Source: Desulfobacteraceae bacterium
GTDB lineage: Bacteria; Desulfobacterota; Desulfobacteria; Desulfobacterales; Desulfobacteraceae
Direction: 5' to 3'
Length of the DNA stretch: 64,000 bases
Assembly: GCA_016744295.1 (NCBI GenBank)
Contig: JADGEQ010000013.1
Location: 1-64,000 of the forward strand
Below, one piece after another: positions 1 through 7,724 of the stretch. A program made the position numbers and the translations under genes. Every line of letters starts with the position of its first letter. Position 1 is the stretch's first letter. Under the pieces are notes generated by a model. That model was given only the letters and a program-made list of their open reading frames with translations, had not been told where the DNA came from and made no database searches.

Positions 1-1680
1 AACCTTTCGCAGGACAGGGGTGCTTGAATTTTTGATCCGCGCTGAAATTTGTGCATTTGTAAATGTAAAGTCCACCAATTTTTCAAAATCATCCGGCTCG
101 CCACTCATATTGTACATTTCGATATATTGTGCAATGGCTTGTTTTGTGTTGGGAATTTTATCATATCCCCCATCTGTTTTATCATTCATCACCCGGCTTA
201 ATTGTTTGATAACCCGAGCGATGGACAGGGTATTTCCAATTTCCGGAATCTGTCCTAGCTTGCTTTCCAGGATATCAATTTTTTTCATTATTTTGGGGTC
301 TTTTACATCCCCTGTTACCATTATGGAGATGGGGAAAAAACCGCCTAAATTTTTATTGATTTTTTGGGATGCAATGGCCACGGGATGATCCTTGGCGTAT
401 TCTTTTATGGGATCGGTATCAACCTTCAGCTGGGTGATGCCGATGAGGAAAACAACAATGGTGGCCAGGGAGAACAAAAGAACCCCTTTCGCATTGTTAC
501 TGACAAAATTACCAAAAAAAGTTAACAGCTTTTCAACTAGGTTTTTTTTGCCTGACAACTCTTTTGCCGAGACAATGGGTTTTGCATTAATTAACAAGGA
601 GTTGACCGCAGGTATGAAGACCAGGCTTGCAACAAGGGCAAACATGATACCAATGGCCGCAAGTATGCCAAGCTGACCCGCCGGTATTACGATATGTCCC
701 ATGAGGCAAAGCATACCGGCAACCGTTGTGATTCCGGTGATAAAGATGGGTATGCCAAGGCTTCTGACCATTCTTTTGGACAATTCCAATTTTGTAGCAT
801 TATTTTCATGGGTATTGTCTTCCTGGTATTTGGCAATCATATGTATACCGTAATCATTTGCAATGGATATTAAGATCACAGGCAAAAGAACGGTTATTGA
901 TGTCAATTTCCATCCAAGTATCGGGATCATTCCCATTGCAACAATGATTGACATGATCACGACTGCAAAAGGAAGGAGCATCCCTCTTAATTGTCTGAAA
1001 CAGAACAAGAGGAACAATAGCATAATTACTAAACCCATTGGTAAAAGCCGTCCAAGATCCTCTTCCATATATACGCCGGTATAGTACCTTGTGCAGGTGG
1101 TCCCGCCCAAAAGGATCTTTTCCTCACCTGGATTTTCAGCTAAGATCTTATTTATTTGTGTGACAATCAGATGGTCAGATGCCCCGGATTCAACCATGCC
1201 GATTATGGCCGTCATCTTAAAATCCTTTGAAATAACATTCCCATACACAATGTCATTATCGATTATATCATTTTTAAGATCCTTAATCTGAGCTGTGGTG
1301 TAAGGAATTTTATTAACAATGGGGTCAACCAGTACACTGCCGTCTTCCAGTTTTATGTTTTTGAGCTCAAACAGGGATAGAACCTTATCGATCCCTTTTA
1401 TACGCTTTAACTTGTCAGATATTTTTTTGGCCCTTTTAAGCGTACCAGGATTTATAACATCCTCTGATTCAATTAAAACCATAACCATGTCTGAGGCACC
1501 GAACATGCTTTCAATTTTGGCTCTATTGATACGTGATGGTAGATCTTCAGGCAAATAGGTCAGTGCGTCAGCATTCATTTGCATTTTAGGGAGATAAGAA
1601 GCTGAGAAGCAGGTTATTAGAATAAAGCCAACAATAATCAACCATCTATACTTTATTACTTTTTCCGAAAAACTATTCAT
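1..1680 (-). CDS. RND/MMPL-family exporter, C-terminus outside window
   Basis: The frame is open from an ATG at 1680 to the window edge, giving 560 N-terminal residues of a protein that should be about 750-900 long. The N-terminus has one membrane helix (after NSFSEKVIKYR), then a periplasmic domain with ASDMVMVLIES, then a block of at least five helices (VILISIANDYGIHMIAK, FALVASLVFIPAVNSLL and others), then the second periplasmic domain. This is the half-transporter plan of the MMPL/hopanoid-type RND family, which exports lipids or hydrophobic compounds. GAGGAAATATCC precedes the ATG. It lies 23 bases downstream of the outer-membrane protein gene and is probably its inner-membrane partner. 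The substrate cannot be told. Confidence 0.9.
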   Translation of the reverse strand, partial: MNSFSEKVIKYRWLIIVGFILITCFSASYLPKMQMNADALTYLPEDLPSRINRAKIESMFGASDMVMVLIESEDVINPGTLKRAKKISDKLKRIKGIDKVLSLFELKNIKLEDGSVLVDPIVNKIPYTTAQIKDLKNDIIDNDIVYGNVISKDFKMTAIIGMVESGASDHLIVTQINKILAENPGEEKILLGGTTCTRYYTGVYMEEDLGRLLPMGLVIMLLFLLFCFRQLRGMLLPFAVVIMSIIVAMGMIPILGWKLTSITVLLPVILISIANDYGIHMIAKYQEDNTHENNATKLELSKRMVRSLGIPIFITGITTVAGMLCLMGHIVIPAGQLGILAAIGIMFALVASLVFIPAVNSLLINAKPIVSAKELSGKKNLVEKLLTFFGNFVSNNAKGVLLFSLATIVVFLIGITQLKVDTDPIKEYAKDHPVAIASQKINKNLGGFFPISIMVTGDVKDPKIMKKIDILESKLGQIPEIGNTLSIARVIKQLSRVMNDKTDGGYDKIPNTKQAIAQYIEMYNMSGEPDDFEKLVDFTFTNAQISARIKNSSTPVLRKV

Positions 1681-1703
1681 GGATATTTCCTCTTTATTCA
1701 GTG

Positions 1704-3035
1704 TTAAAATGACTTTTTTATTTCAATAAAAACGGCGCTTTGCTGGTCCTCCATCATCCCATACAAAGTTTTTTCTGGTCCCCAATAAAATTCGCCCCCC
1801 AGTATTAGTTTTAAATCATCAACAACATCAAAGGTTGCCAATGGTTTTAAGTAGATTTCCTCGGTTGTTGCATTATATACACCTAAAATTTCCAGTTCTA
1901 GGGTTTCATTGAGTAACTCAAGTTTGGGTCGCATGGATATGGAATGGGTCATCTCTTCCACTTGGGAGGAAGAAAGCCTGTTGTAAAAAATTACTCCATT
2001 TCTGATGATGTCTTCGGGTGTTTTAGGAGGGGAAAGCGGCTCAAAATCATGAACATATTTTCCAATGTATTGAGCCAGGATGCTAAAATTGCCTTTTTCG
2101 CGATCAACACCTAAAATATACTGCATCTCGGGTTTAGGAACATATATTCTATCCCGATACTTGCCAGTTGGCCTTTTATATGCAAATTCGCCTCGCAGGC
2201 CAAATGAACCGATTGTGGTTGAAAAATCAGCACCTAGGACATATATTCTGTAGGACGTCTGAAATAGCCTGGTATAGGGTTGAAGATACCCATCATAGGC
2301 AACTTCATAATCCACTCCAGGATTCACATCCAGCCCATTATAATATGAAACAGAGCCGTCAATGGATGGATACTCAAAATGGGTTTTGAATGCATATGAC
2401 CCTGTATCCAGGCCTGAGCCAGGCACCTCATCTTTCCCCAATACAGCACCCTCTATAAAAGGTGTGGCAAATGTTGTTTCGCAGGCCTGATATTCAGGCA
2501 CCCAAATGGCTTCAAATTTGATGGGGTTCATATTGTAAACAGCCCGGACTAAAAAGTTGCTCTCCCTTTTATCGTCCTCATCTGACGATCGGACCTTATA
2601 ATTTATGGGGGTAATGTTATTTGTGGGGTTGATCCCGTCTGCTCTTCCCCATACAATGATCTGCTCTCCAATTATAAAATCGAAATTCCCCAGATAGAGC
2701 GACAAATACCCCTCTCTTACAGTGGTATCGTTGTAATCTTCAAAAAGATCGTCACCAAAGGTATGCCTCAGTTCCAGATAAGCATTGAGATTGTCATAGG
2801 CGCTGCCCGAGAGTTTAAGCGCAAATTCACTGTATTTACTTTTACTTTCTATTTTATTCGTGTCTGTATTTTTACCTCCAAAATAAACACCGCGGACATA
2901 GCCGTTGATTTGGTAAGAAAAGGGGCTTGGGTTTTTCTGGTCTGAACCGACTATAGATTCTTCAAAAAGACTTAAATCTGCATGGGCAACCCTCACCAAT
3001 AATAAAAAGAGCAGTGCGATCAAATGATATTTCAC
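1704..3035 (-). CDS. Outer-membrane beta-barrel protein (DUF1302-like)
   Basis: 443 residues starting with GTG. A signal peptide (MKYHLIALLFLLLVRVAHA) is followed by alternating amphipathic strands (YLELRHTFGD, YLSLYLGNFDF, FALKLSG) and a terminal Phe (IEIKKSF), the usual beta-barrel assembly signal. GEQIIVWGRADGINPTN resembles the conserved segment of DUF1302-type porins that are often encoded beside RND exporters. It sits between the methyltransferase-like gene and the exporter in one reverse-strand operon, so it may supply the outer-membrane step of lipid or solute export. The family assignment is from pattern memory only. Confidence 0.75.
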   Translation of the reverse strand: MKYHLIALLFLLLVRVAHADLSLFEESIVGSDQKNPSPFSYQINGYVRGVYFGGKNTDTNKIESKSKYSEFALKLSGSAYDNLNAYLELRHTFGDDLFEDYNDTTVREGYLSLYLGNFDFIIGEQIIVWGRADGINPTNNITPINYKVRSSDEDDKRESNFLVRAVYNMNPIKFEAIWVPEYQACETTFATPFIEGAVLGKDEVPGSGLDTGSYAFKTHFEYPSIDGSVSYYNGLDVNPGVDYEVAYDGYLQPYTRLFQTSYRIYVLGADFSTTIGSFGLRGEFAYKRPTGKYRDRIYVPKPEMQYILGVDREKGNFSILAQYIGKYVHDFEPLSPPKTPEDIIRNGVIFYNRLSSSQVEEMTHSISMRPKLELLNETLELEILGVYNATTEEIYLKPLATFDVVDDLKLILGGEFYWGPEKTLYGMMEDQQSAVFIEIKKSF

Positions 3036-3136
3036 TTTATTTCGGGTCCTGTAATTGGGTGTTGAAACAATGCGCTGGAAATCCTAACCTTTATTGTATC
3101 TTTGATATTTTTTGTTGCCTGAGCTTTTTGCCCGCG

Positions 3137-3583
3137 CTATCTCCAGCGCCTTACCTGCTGCTTATATGCGGTATACTGAGCCCCGAAGGTTTTTTCCATT
3201 ATGGCCTCTTCAGGGGGAATACACAGGTAATTGATACAGATAAAAAACAATAAGGGATTGATGAATGAGATCAGATTGGTCATTAAAATCACCTGGCCTA
3301 TAATCATGATCAGAAAACCTAGATACATAGGGTTTCTGCTTTTCTGGTAAAATCCACTCTGCACAAAGGCAGAGGGCCTTTCTAAATGAAATGTTGTGTG
3401 GTTCTTTTGAAAAATATTCGAACAATTTTTCATCAAACCATATCCGTATACAATCGCGAATACCCCCAATAGATTGTAAGGAAATAAAATAATATTGAAT
3501 TTTGGAAACATAAAATAAAAGGCAAAATTCAATATGACGGCACTGAAAAAGTAAAAAGGAGGAAAAGTAATTTTTTGTTTCAT
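3137..3583 (-). CDS. Isoprenylcysteine carboxyl methyltransferase (ICMT)-family membrane protein
   Basis: 148 residues with four predicted helices. The C-terminal half carries the family signature SRNPMYLGFLIMIIGQ followed by IPPEEAIMEKTFG and a Tyr/Arg-rich tail (YTAYKQQVRRWR), which bind SAM in ICMT and phospholipid methyltransferases. An in-frame ATG at 3601 exists, but its own sequence (ATGGAGAAATCACACATC) supplies a GGAGAAA ribosome site exactly placed for the ATG at 3583, so the later start is chosen. It is probably the first gene of the operon with the barrel protein and RND exporter. Target of methylation unknown; a modified lipid or small hydrophobic molecule fits the neighbours. Confidence 0.82.
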   Translation of the reverse strand: MKQKITFPPFYFFSAVILNFAFYFMFPKFNIILFPYNLLGVFAIVYGYGLMKNCSNIFQKNHTTFHLERPSAFVQSGFYQKSRNPMYLGFLIMIIGQVILMTNLISFINPLLFFICINYLCIPPEEAIMEKTFGAQYTAYKQQVRRWR

Positions 3584-3631
3584 GATGTGTGATTTCTCCA
3601 TGCTATTAAAATGTATAAGGTAGTTAGTATG

Positions 3632-3655
3632 ATACGGTAATTATATATACCGTAT
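3632..3655. promoter_or_regulatory. Perfect inverted repeat, likely operator/promoter of the ICMT-barrel-RND operon
   Basis: ATACGGTA and TACCGTAT are exact reverse complements separated by eight bases. On the reverse strand the spacer contains TATAAT, so a repressor bound here would cover the -10 box. It lies about 50 bases upstream of the first gene of the operon. No regulator gene is adjacent, so the binding protein is unknown. Confidence 0.55.
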
Positions 3656-4061
3656 TATATTTTGTTCTATTATCGTTATATTATCCCCCAAAAAAATCCC
3701 GCCTATGGAGGGTGTGCAACTCTTTTTATCCCGGGTTGTTTAAATCAGAGACTAAATTTTTAAGCCACTATATTAAGCAGCAGATATACTCCTCCGACTT
3801 AGATTCTGGTCGGTTGTCCAGAATTTTAAACCAGCGAAACCCTTTGTCAAAGTTGGTAATTTGATCTGTTGTCATTTTGTCGATTCCCATCATATGTCCA
3901 AGGCTTGTTAATCTTAATTTGCATAAATATATACCGATCTTAGTTTTAAATGTCAATCGTAATATTCGATATCCTGAATTCATTAAATTCATCGATAGTA
4001 GATTCCTATTATCGGATATGGATAAGTTTTGAATCTCCAACTCATCATTAAGTTGCTAAAG

Positions 4062-4273
4062 AATCGGGTTGGGGACCGGCGGCATGTTTTCCGCCGCCAA
4101 GGTTTGTAACGGTTTTAACAATCTTTTCCATTGTTTTTTTTACAGGCCCCTGGAGATATTTCCAGGCGAGAGCGCGACTCTCTGATATTAAAATAGGTCT
4201 TTTCAATGCTTTTTTTATACCGCTCAAGACTGGAGAGAATTTTATTCACCACTTTCGTGGTCCCAACCCGATT
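4062..4273. repeat. Structured intergenic element with terminal inverted repeats and nested hairpins
   Basis: AATCGGGTTGGGGACC at 4062-4077 is repeated in inverse as GGTCCCAACCCGATT at 4259-4273 (one-base bulge). Between them lie perfect small hairpins: CGGCGG/CCGCCG (4077-4096), CCTGGA/TCCAGG (4149-4166), GAGAG/CTCTC (4168-4182) and ACCAC/GTGGT (4248-4261). No convincing reading frame crosses it. The layout could be a MITE-like repeat or a folded RNA. The remaining gap from 3584 to 4361 holds the palindrome at 3632, an unsupported 90-codon frame, and the promoter described separately. Confidence 0.45.
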
Positions 4274-4314
4274 TGAAAAATTGGGTTGACATGTCGGGTT
4301 GGGTGTTATATTTT
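4262..4314 (+). promoter_or_regulatory. Promoter with overlapping inverted repeat before the methyltransferase operon
   Basis: TTGACA (4286-4291) and TATTTT (4309-4314) are 17 bases apart. A perfect ten-base inverted repeat, CCCAACCCGA (4262-4271) and TCGGGTTGGG (4294-4303), flanks the -35 box and enters the spacer, as an operator would. The left arm also serves as the right end of the structured element at 4062-4273. Confidence 0.5.
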
Positions 4315-4361
4315 TCTCGCGTGTTTAGGAGCTATACTTTTATTAGAAAAAGGAGGCAGCA

Positions 4362-4916
4362 ATGGCAGAAAATGTATGTCCGGTGTGGGTTGGTCATCTT
4401 CTTGCTAATCCCCTGAGAAAACTTATTCAGAATCCCCGAACGATTCTTTTACCCCATGTCAGTCCCAAAATGACGGTGGGAGATATTGGGTGCGCCATGG
4501 GTTTTTTTTCCATTCCAATGGCCAGAATTGTCGGGCCTTCCGGCCGGGTGATCTGTGTGGATATCCAGGAAAAAATGCTGAATGCCCTTAAAAAAAAGGC
4601 GATCAGAGCCGGTGTGGACAAGGTTGTTGCCTTCCGGCGCTGCAGCCGGGAAAGCTTTGGCCTGGAGGATTTTGAGCAGGCCATGGATTTTATCCTGGCA
4701 TTTGCCGTTGTCCACGAAGTCCCGGATCCCGAAGGATTGTTTGCCCACATTTTTAAGGCGTTAAAGCCCGGGGCAAGAGTGCTTGTGGGAGAACCGGCAG
4801 GCCATGTATCCCAACAGCAGTTTGAAAAGACCGTTTTTCTTGCCCAGGGCTGTGGCTTTAAACAGATTGGCGCCCCGCGTATCCGGTCAAGCCATACCAC
4901 CCTTTTGGAAAAATAG
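4362..4916 (+). CDS. Class I SAM-dependent methyltransferase
   Basis: 184 residues. Motif I is VGDIGCAMGFFSIPMARIVG (residues about 37-56, the SAM-binding glycine loop) and motif II ends the second strand with VICVDIQEKML. The later ILAFAVVHEVPDPEGLFAHI block matches the UbiE/methyltransferase-11 core. AAAAAGGAGGCAGCAATG gives a strong ribosome site. It heads a three-gene operon with the EFR1 ferredoxin and an MBL-fold protein. In anaerobes this fold often methylates small molecules or metalloids; nothing here identifies the acceptor. Confidence 0.88.
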   Translation: MAENVCPVWVGHLLANPLRKLIQNPRTILLPHVSPKMTVGDIGCAMGFFSIPMARIVGPSGRVICVDIQEKMLNALKKKAIRAGVDKVVAFRRCSRESFGLEDFEQAMDFILAFAVVHEVPDPEGLFAHIFKALKPGARVLVGEPAGHVSQQQFEKTVFLAQGCGFKQIGAPRIRSSHTTLLEK

Positions 4917-5029
4917 GACGGGCATGGACCGGTGTGTCCGTCGGTGTATTGGCAGGTGCTTTTTTTTGTTCTTATTGTTTAGCTACTATACTTTATTTAC
5001 AAACCTGACACCTCATGAGGAGAATTTCA

Positions 5030-5851
5030 ATGAAACTGGCACTCGTGGTTTTTTCAGCCACAGGCAATACTGCAAAATTTGCAAGAAAGATCAAAGGCTA
5101 TTTTAAATCCCTGGGCATGGACACGGATGTCTACGATATCACCGCCCGGGCAAACCGGCAGGAGCCCATGGATTTTAAGGCCTATCAGGGCGTTGTTTTC
5201 GGATTTCCAGTCCACTCCCTGCGTGCTCCCAAAGTGGTGCGGGACTGGCTTTGCACCCTGGACGGCCATGGGAAAAAAGCAGCGCTTTTTTTTACTTTCG
5301 GCGGGTTTTCAGTCCATCCGGCCCATCATTCTACCCAAAAGCTCCTGGCGGACAGCGGTTTCAATCTGGTGGCCTCTGCACAGTTTCCAGGTGCCCACAC
5401 CTTTAACCTTGGTGGATGGCAGGCCTTTGCCGACCGCCCAAATGCCACTGATTTCACTCTGGCAAAAGAATATGCCGGTGCTGTGGTTCAGCGGTTTACA
5501 GGCAAGGACACCGGCGTGCTCGGCGACCTTGATCCGGGCAATTACAGCCAAGAACAGCTGGATGTGTTTGAATCCCTGCGGTTTAAGATCATTACCCGGC
5601 TTCCCGGCAGAAAAGACAGGGACTGCCGTATGTGCATGGCCTGTGAGAATGCCTGTCCGGCCGGAGCCATGGATGCTGTGGCTGGCCGGGCCGACCCTGA
5701 AAAATGCATTGCCTGTCTTGGGTGTGTGGCAAATTGCCCGGACAAGGCCCTTTCCATAAACGATACACGACCATTCTGGGCGATTAAGCTTGATATGGGA
5801 AAGACCAGCGAACAGGAATTAAACCAACAGCAGGGAAAGATATACCTGTAA
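5030..5851 (+). CDS. EFR1-family flavodoxin-ferredoxin fusion
   Basis: 273 residues. The N-terminal flavodoxin-like domain opens with the FMN-loop motif SATGNT (residues 9-14) and the GFPVHSLRAPK segment. The C-terminal third carries two 4Fe-4S sites, Cys199-202-205-209 (CRMCMACENACP) and Cys226-229-232-236 (CIACLGCVANCP). It should shuttle electrons between FMN and two clusters in the cytoplasm. A start five codons earlier (5015) is possible, but its bases ATGAGGAGAATTTC form the ribosome site for the ATG at 5030. It is sandwiched between the methyltransferase and MBL-fold genes; the redox partner is unknown. Confidence 0.9.
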   Translation: MKLALVVFSATGNTAKFARKIKGYFKSLGMDTDVYDITARANRQEPMDFKAYQGVVFGFPVHSLRAPKVVRDWLCTLDGHGKKAALFFTFGGFSVHPAHHSTQKLLADSGFNLVASAQFPGAHTFNLGGWQAFADRPNATDFTLAKEYAGAVVQRFTGKDTGVLGDLDPGNYSQEQLDVFESLRFKIITRLPGRKDRDCRMCMACENACPAGAMDAVAGRADPEKCIACLGCVANCPDKALSINDTRPFWAIKLDMGKTSEQELNQQQGKIYL

Positions 5852-5867
5852 TCTGGAGGAGACACCC

Positions 5868-6701
5868 ATGACAGCAACATATTATGAATTCAAGTTAGGC
5901 CGGTTTGATTGTCTGGCCGTGGCCGACGGGCAACATGTGTATCAGGACCCCGGGGCCCTGCTTTTTCCCCATGCCCCAAAAGATCTTCTGGCCCGTGCCC
6001 TTGCGCCCTATGGTAAAGATCCTGACAAATGGCGGGAATGGACCAGCGACTATACCTGCCTTTTGGTGGATACTGGCAGCCACCGTGTACTCATGGATAT
6101 GGGAGCGGGCAGCACCCTGCCCGGGGCGGGACATTTAAAGAAAAATTTACGGGCCCTGGGTATTGATCCCGAAACCATCGATATGGTCCTGATTTCCCAT
6201 GCCCACCCGGATCATATCGGCTCTGTTTTTCCCAATGCCAGGCTGGTGATCCAGGACCGGGAATGGGCATTCTGGAACACAACGCCCGCGCTTCCAAGGC
6301 TTTCCCCGGAAATGCGATCCATGCTGATCCGGGCGGTTGATGGCAGGTTGCCTGCACTTTCAGGCCGGATAGAGCAAATCAGCAAAGAGACCCGGATTCT
6401 ACCGGGCATCCAAACCCTGGACGCCCGGGGCCATACCCCCGGTCACATGGCCGTGTCCGTTACCTCTTCCGGCCGGGAGCTTCTCTATGCGGGCGATGCC
6501 TTTTTGCATCCGGTCCATATGGCCCACCCCAAGTGGAGCGCTGCCGTGGATGTGATACCCAAGCAGGCCGTTTCTACCCGGCAACGCCTTTTGGCTCGTG
6601 CCGTTGCCCGTGACAGTCTTGTGTTCTGCTTTCATTTTCCATTTCCCGGTCTGGGCAGGGTCAGGGAAATGGGTGAAACATGGCAGTGGGTGCCTGTGTA
6701 A
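5868..6701 (+). CDS. MBL-fold metallo-hydrolase
   Basis: 277 residues with the dinuclear metal signature HAHPDH (residues 111-116), then GHTPGH (about 184-189) and YAGDAF. An N-terminal insert before the metal site (residues 25-60) is typical of the AttM/quorum-quenching-like and related MBL groups. CTGGAGGAGACACCC precedes the ATG and the gap to the ferredoxin gene is 16 bases, so they are co-transcribed. It could be a hydrolase or, with EFR1 next to it, part of a flavo-diiron-like detoxification or redox pathway. The substrate is unknown. Confidence 0.85.
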   Translation: MTATYYEFKLGRFDCLAVADGQHVYQDPGALLFPHAPKDLLARALAPYGKDPDKWREWTSDYTCLLVDTGSHRVLMDMGAGSTLPGAGHLKKNLRALGIDPETIDMVLISHAHPDHIGSVFPNARLVIQDREWAFWNTTPALPRLSPEMRSMLIRAVDGRLPALSGRIEQISKETRILPGIQTLDARGHTPGHMAVSVTSSGRELLYAGDAFLHPVHMAHPKWSAAVDVIPKQAVSTRQRLLARAVARDSLVFCFHFPFPGLGRVREMGETWQWVPV

Positions 6702-6781
6702 ACCTCTTCAATCCTTGCCCGGGCTCAATGCCGTTTTGGGGTGAAGTCTTATGAAGAAATTTGGAATAGGGCGAGCGGGTA

Positions 6782-7258
6782 TTAGGGTTCCTTTTTTAAA
6801 ATTTTGTCGCAGAATTTTTCCACAACAGAAAGAAATTCCTCAAGAAAACCCACTTTGTCCTGTGATGTTTTCTCAAGTAGTCCCACAAGCGGGGAGTGGA
6901 TTTTTGAATGGAAATCCCTATGTCCTTCAAAGGCTGTTATACCGGCTTTTGAGAGTTTTAAAAAAATCGTTTTATCATTATCGATTTCTTTCATTTTTAT
7001 GACGAGCTTTTTCTTTTCAAGTTTTGCGATCACCTGGGAGACAGCCCCTTTTGTTACGCCCTGCTTTTTTGCAAGCTCAGTGATGTTGATTCCTGGGTTT
7101 TGGCCGATATTTTCTATGGTGTGTATCTCCGATGGATAAAGAAAAAAATCGGTTCCAAAATCCCTTGGAATCTTTTCGATCCGATTTAGTTTGTTCGCGA
7201 TCCTATGGAACGTATTATCCAGTTTCTTAGCTTTTTGCTCACTTTTGTTTTTGTCCAT
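6782..7258 (-). CDS. MarR-family transcriptional regulator
   Basis: 158 residues. The winged-helix is clear: PGINITELAKKQGVTKGAVS (recognition helix), then VIAKLEKKKLVIKMKEIDND with the wing. The flanking helices form the dimer interface. It converges with the MBL-fold gene. There is no ribosome site before ATG 7258; a promoter lies so close upstream that the transcript could begin at the start codon. Just upstream is the remnant of an iron-type ATPase gene, which may once have been part of its regulon. Confidence 0.88.
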   Translation of the reverse strand: MDKNKSEQKAKKLDNTFHRIANKLNRIEKIPRDFGTDFFLYPSEIHTIENIGQNPGINITELAKKQGVTKGAVSQVIAKLEKKKLVIKMKEIDNDKTIFLKLSKAGITAFEGHRDFHSKIHSPLVGLLEKTSQDKVGFLEEFLSVVEKFCDKILKKEP

Positions 7259-7264
7259 GGGCTA

Positions 7265-7314
7265 AGTATAAAAGGTCAATGAACGAAGTCAATCGTAAAA
7301 TTGAAAAAGTTCAA
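7265..7314 (-). promoter_or_regulatory. Promoter of marR-type gene with inverted repeat
   Basis: On the reverse strand TTGACT (7292-7287) and TATACT (7270-7265) are 16 bases apart. The -10 box is only six bases from the ATG, which would give a leaderless or nearly leaderless transcript. TTGAA-AAAG-TTCAA (7301-7314) lies just upstream of the -35 box and is a possible autoregulatory site. Confidence 0.4.
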
Positions 7315-7545
7315 AATTAAGAAGATCTGCAACTTTCTTTTTGAGGCAGAAAATGGCGCCCACTCTTGTTCAGGTTTACCGTTTGCGTATATTTTCCCAT
7401 CTTTGAGCATAATGATTGACTCTGCATCCCTTGCTGGCAGATTTAAGTCATGGACCACCATAACGACGGACATGTTTTTTTATTTGCAAGTTTGGTTATA
7501 CTATCCATGATTTCCTGCGGTAGTTCCGCAAGTCCGGTTTGATGA
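7276..7545 (-). pseudogene. Remnant of FecE/FepC-type siderophore ABC ATPase
   Basis: The reverse strand encodes MSVVMVVHDLNLPARDAESI followed by MLKDGKIYANGKPEQ, which is the H-loop (VVHDLN) to D-loop tail of iron-siderophore/B12 ATPases. Directly upstream, in a different frame, are QEIMDSITKLANKK and a worn LLI-PDLRN that correspond to the Walker B/D-loop region, so at least one frameshift separates the two parts. The rest of the gene is missing and the C-terminus runs into unrelated sequence. It is a decayed gene, not an active ATPase. Confidence 0.65.
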
Positions 7546-7656
7546 GCAGGGACAGGAACCGGAGTGAATTCTTCCACCGCGCCTGTCCTTGACTCTATTG
7601 GGGGGGGGCTGAGGATGATCAGTGAGCCGAATGAAAAATAAAATAAATAATTACTC

Positions 7657-7711
7657 TTGACAAAATTAGTTAAGAGAACTTATTTAAGTTAATGGCATTA
7701 ACTTAAATAAG
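7657..7711 (+). promoter_or_regulatory. Promoter and perfect 33-bp palindromic operator of the TetR gene
   Basis: CTTATTTAAGTTAATG and CATTAACTTAAATAAG (7679-7711) are exact reverse complements around a single central G. TTGACA at 7657-7662 and TTATTT/TATTTA at 7680-7686 form a promoter whose -10 lies inside the palindrome. The operator ends 13 bases before the TetR start codon, so autorepression is the obvious reading. Confidence 0.75.
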
Positions 7712-7724
7712 TATAAGGCTTACA

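Noticed and set aside
3768-4040. 90-codon reverse frame
   Set aside because: No ribosome site, low-complexity composition and no family; the region looks like intergenic sequence beside a structured element.
7606-7614. Run of nine G as a possible phase-variable tract
   Set aside because: It lies outside any gene and not in a promoter spacer, so it has no clear effect.
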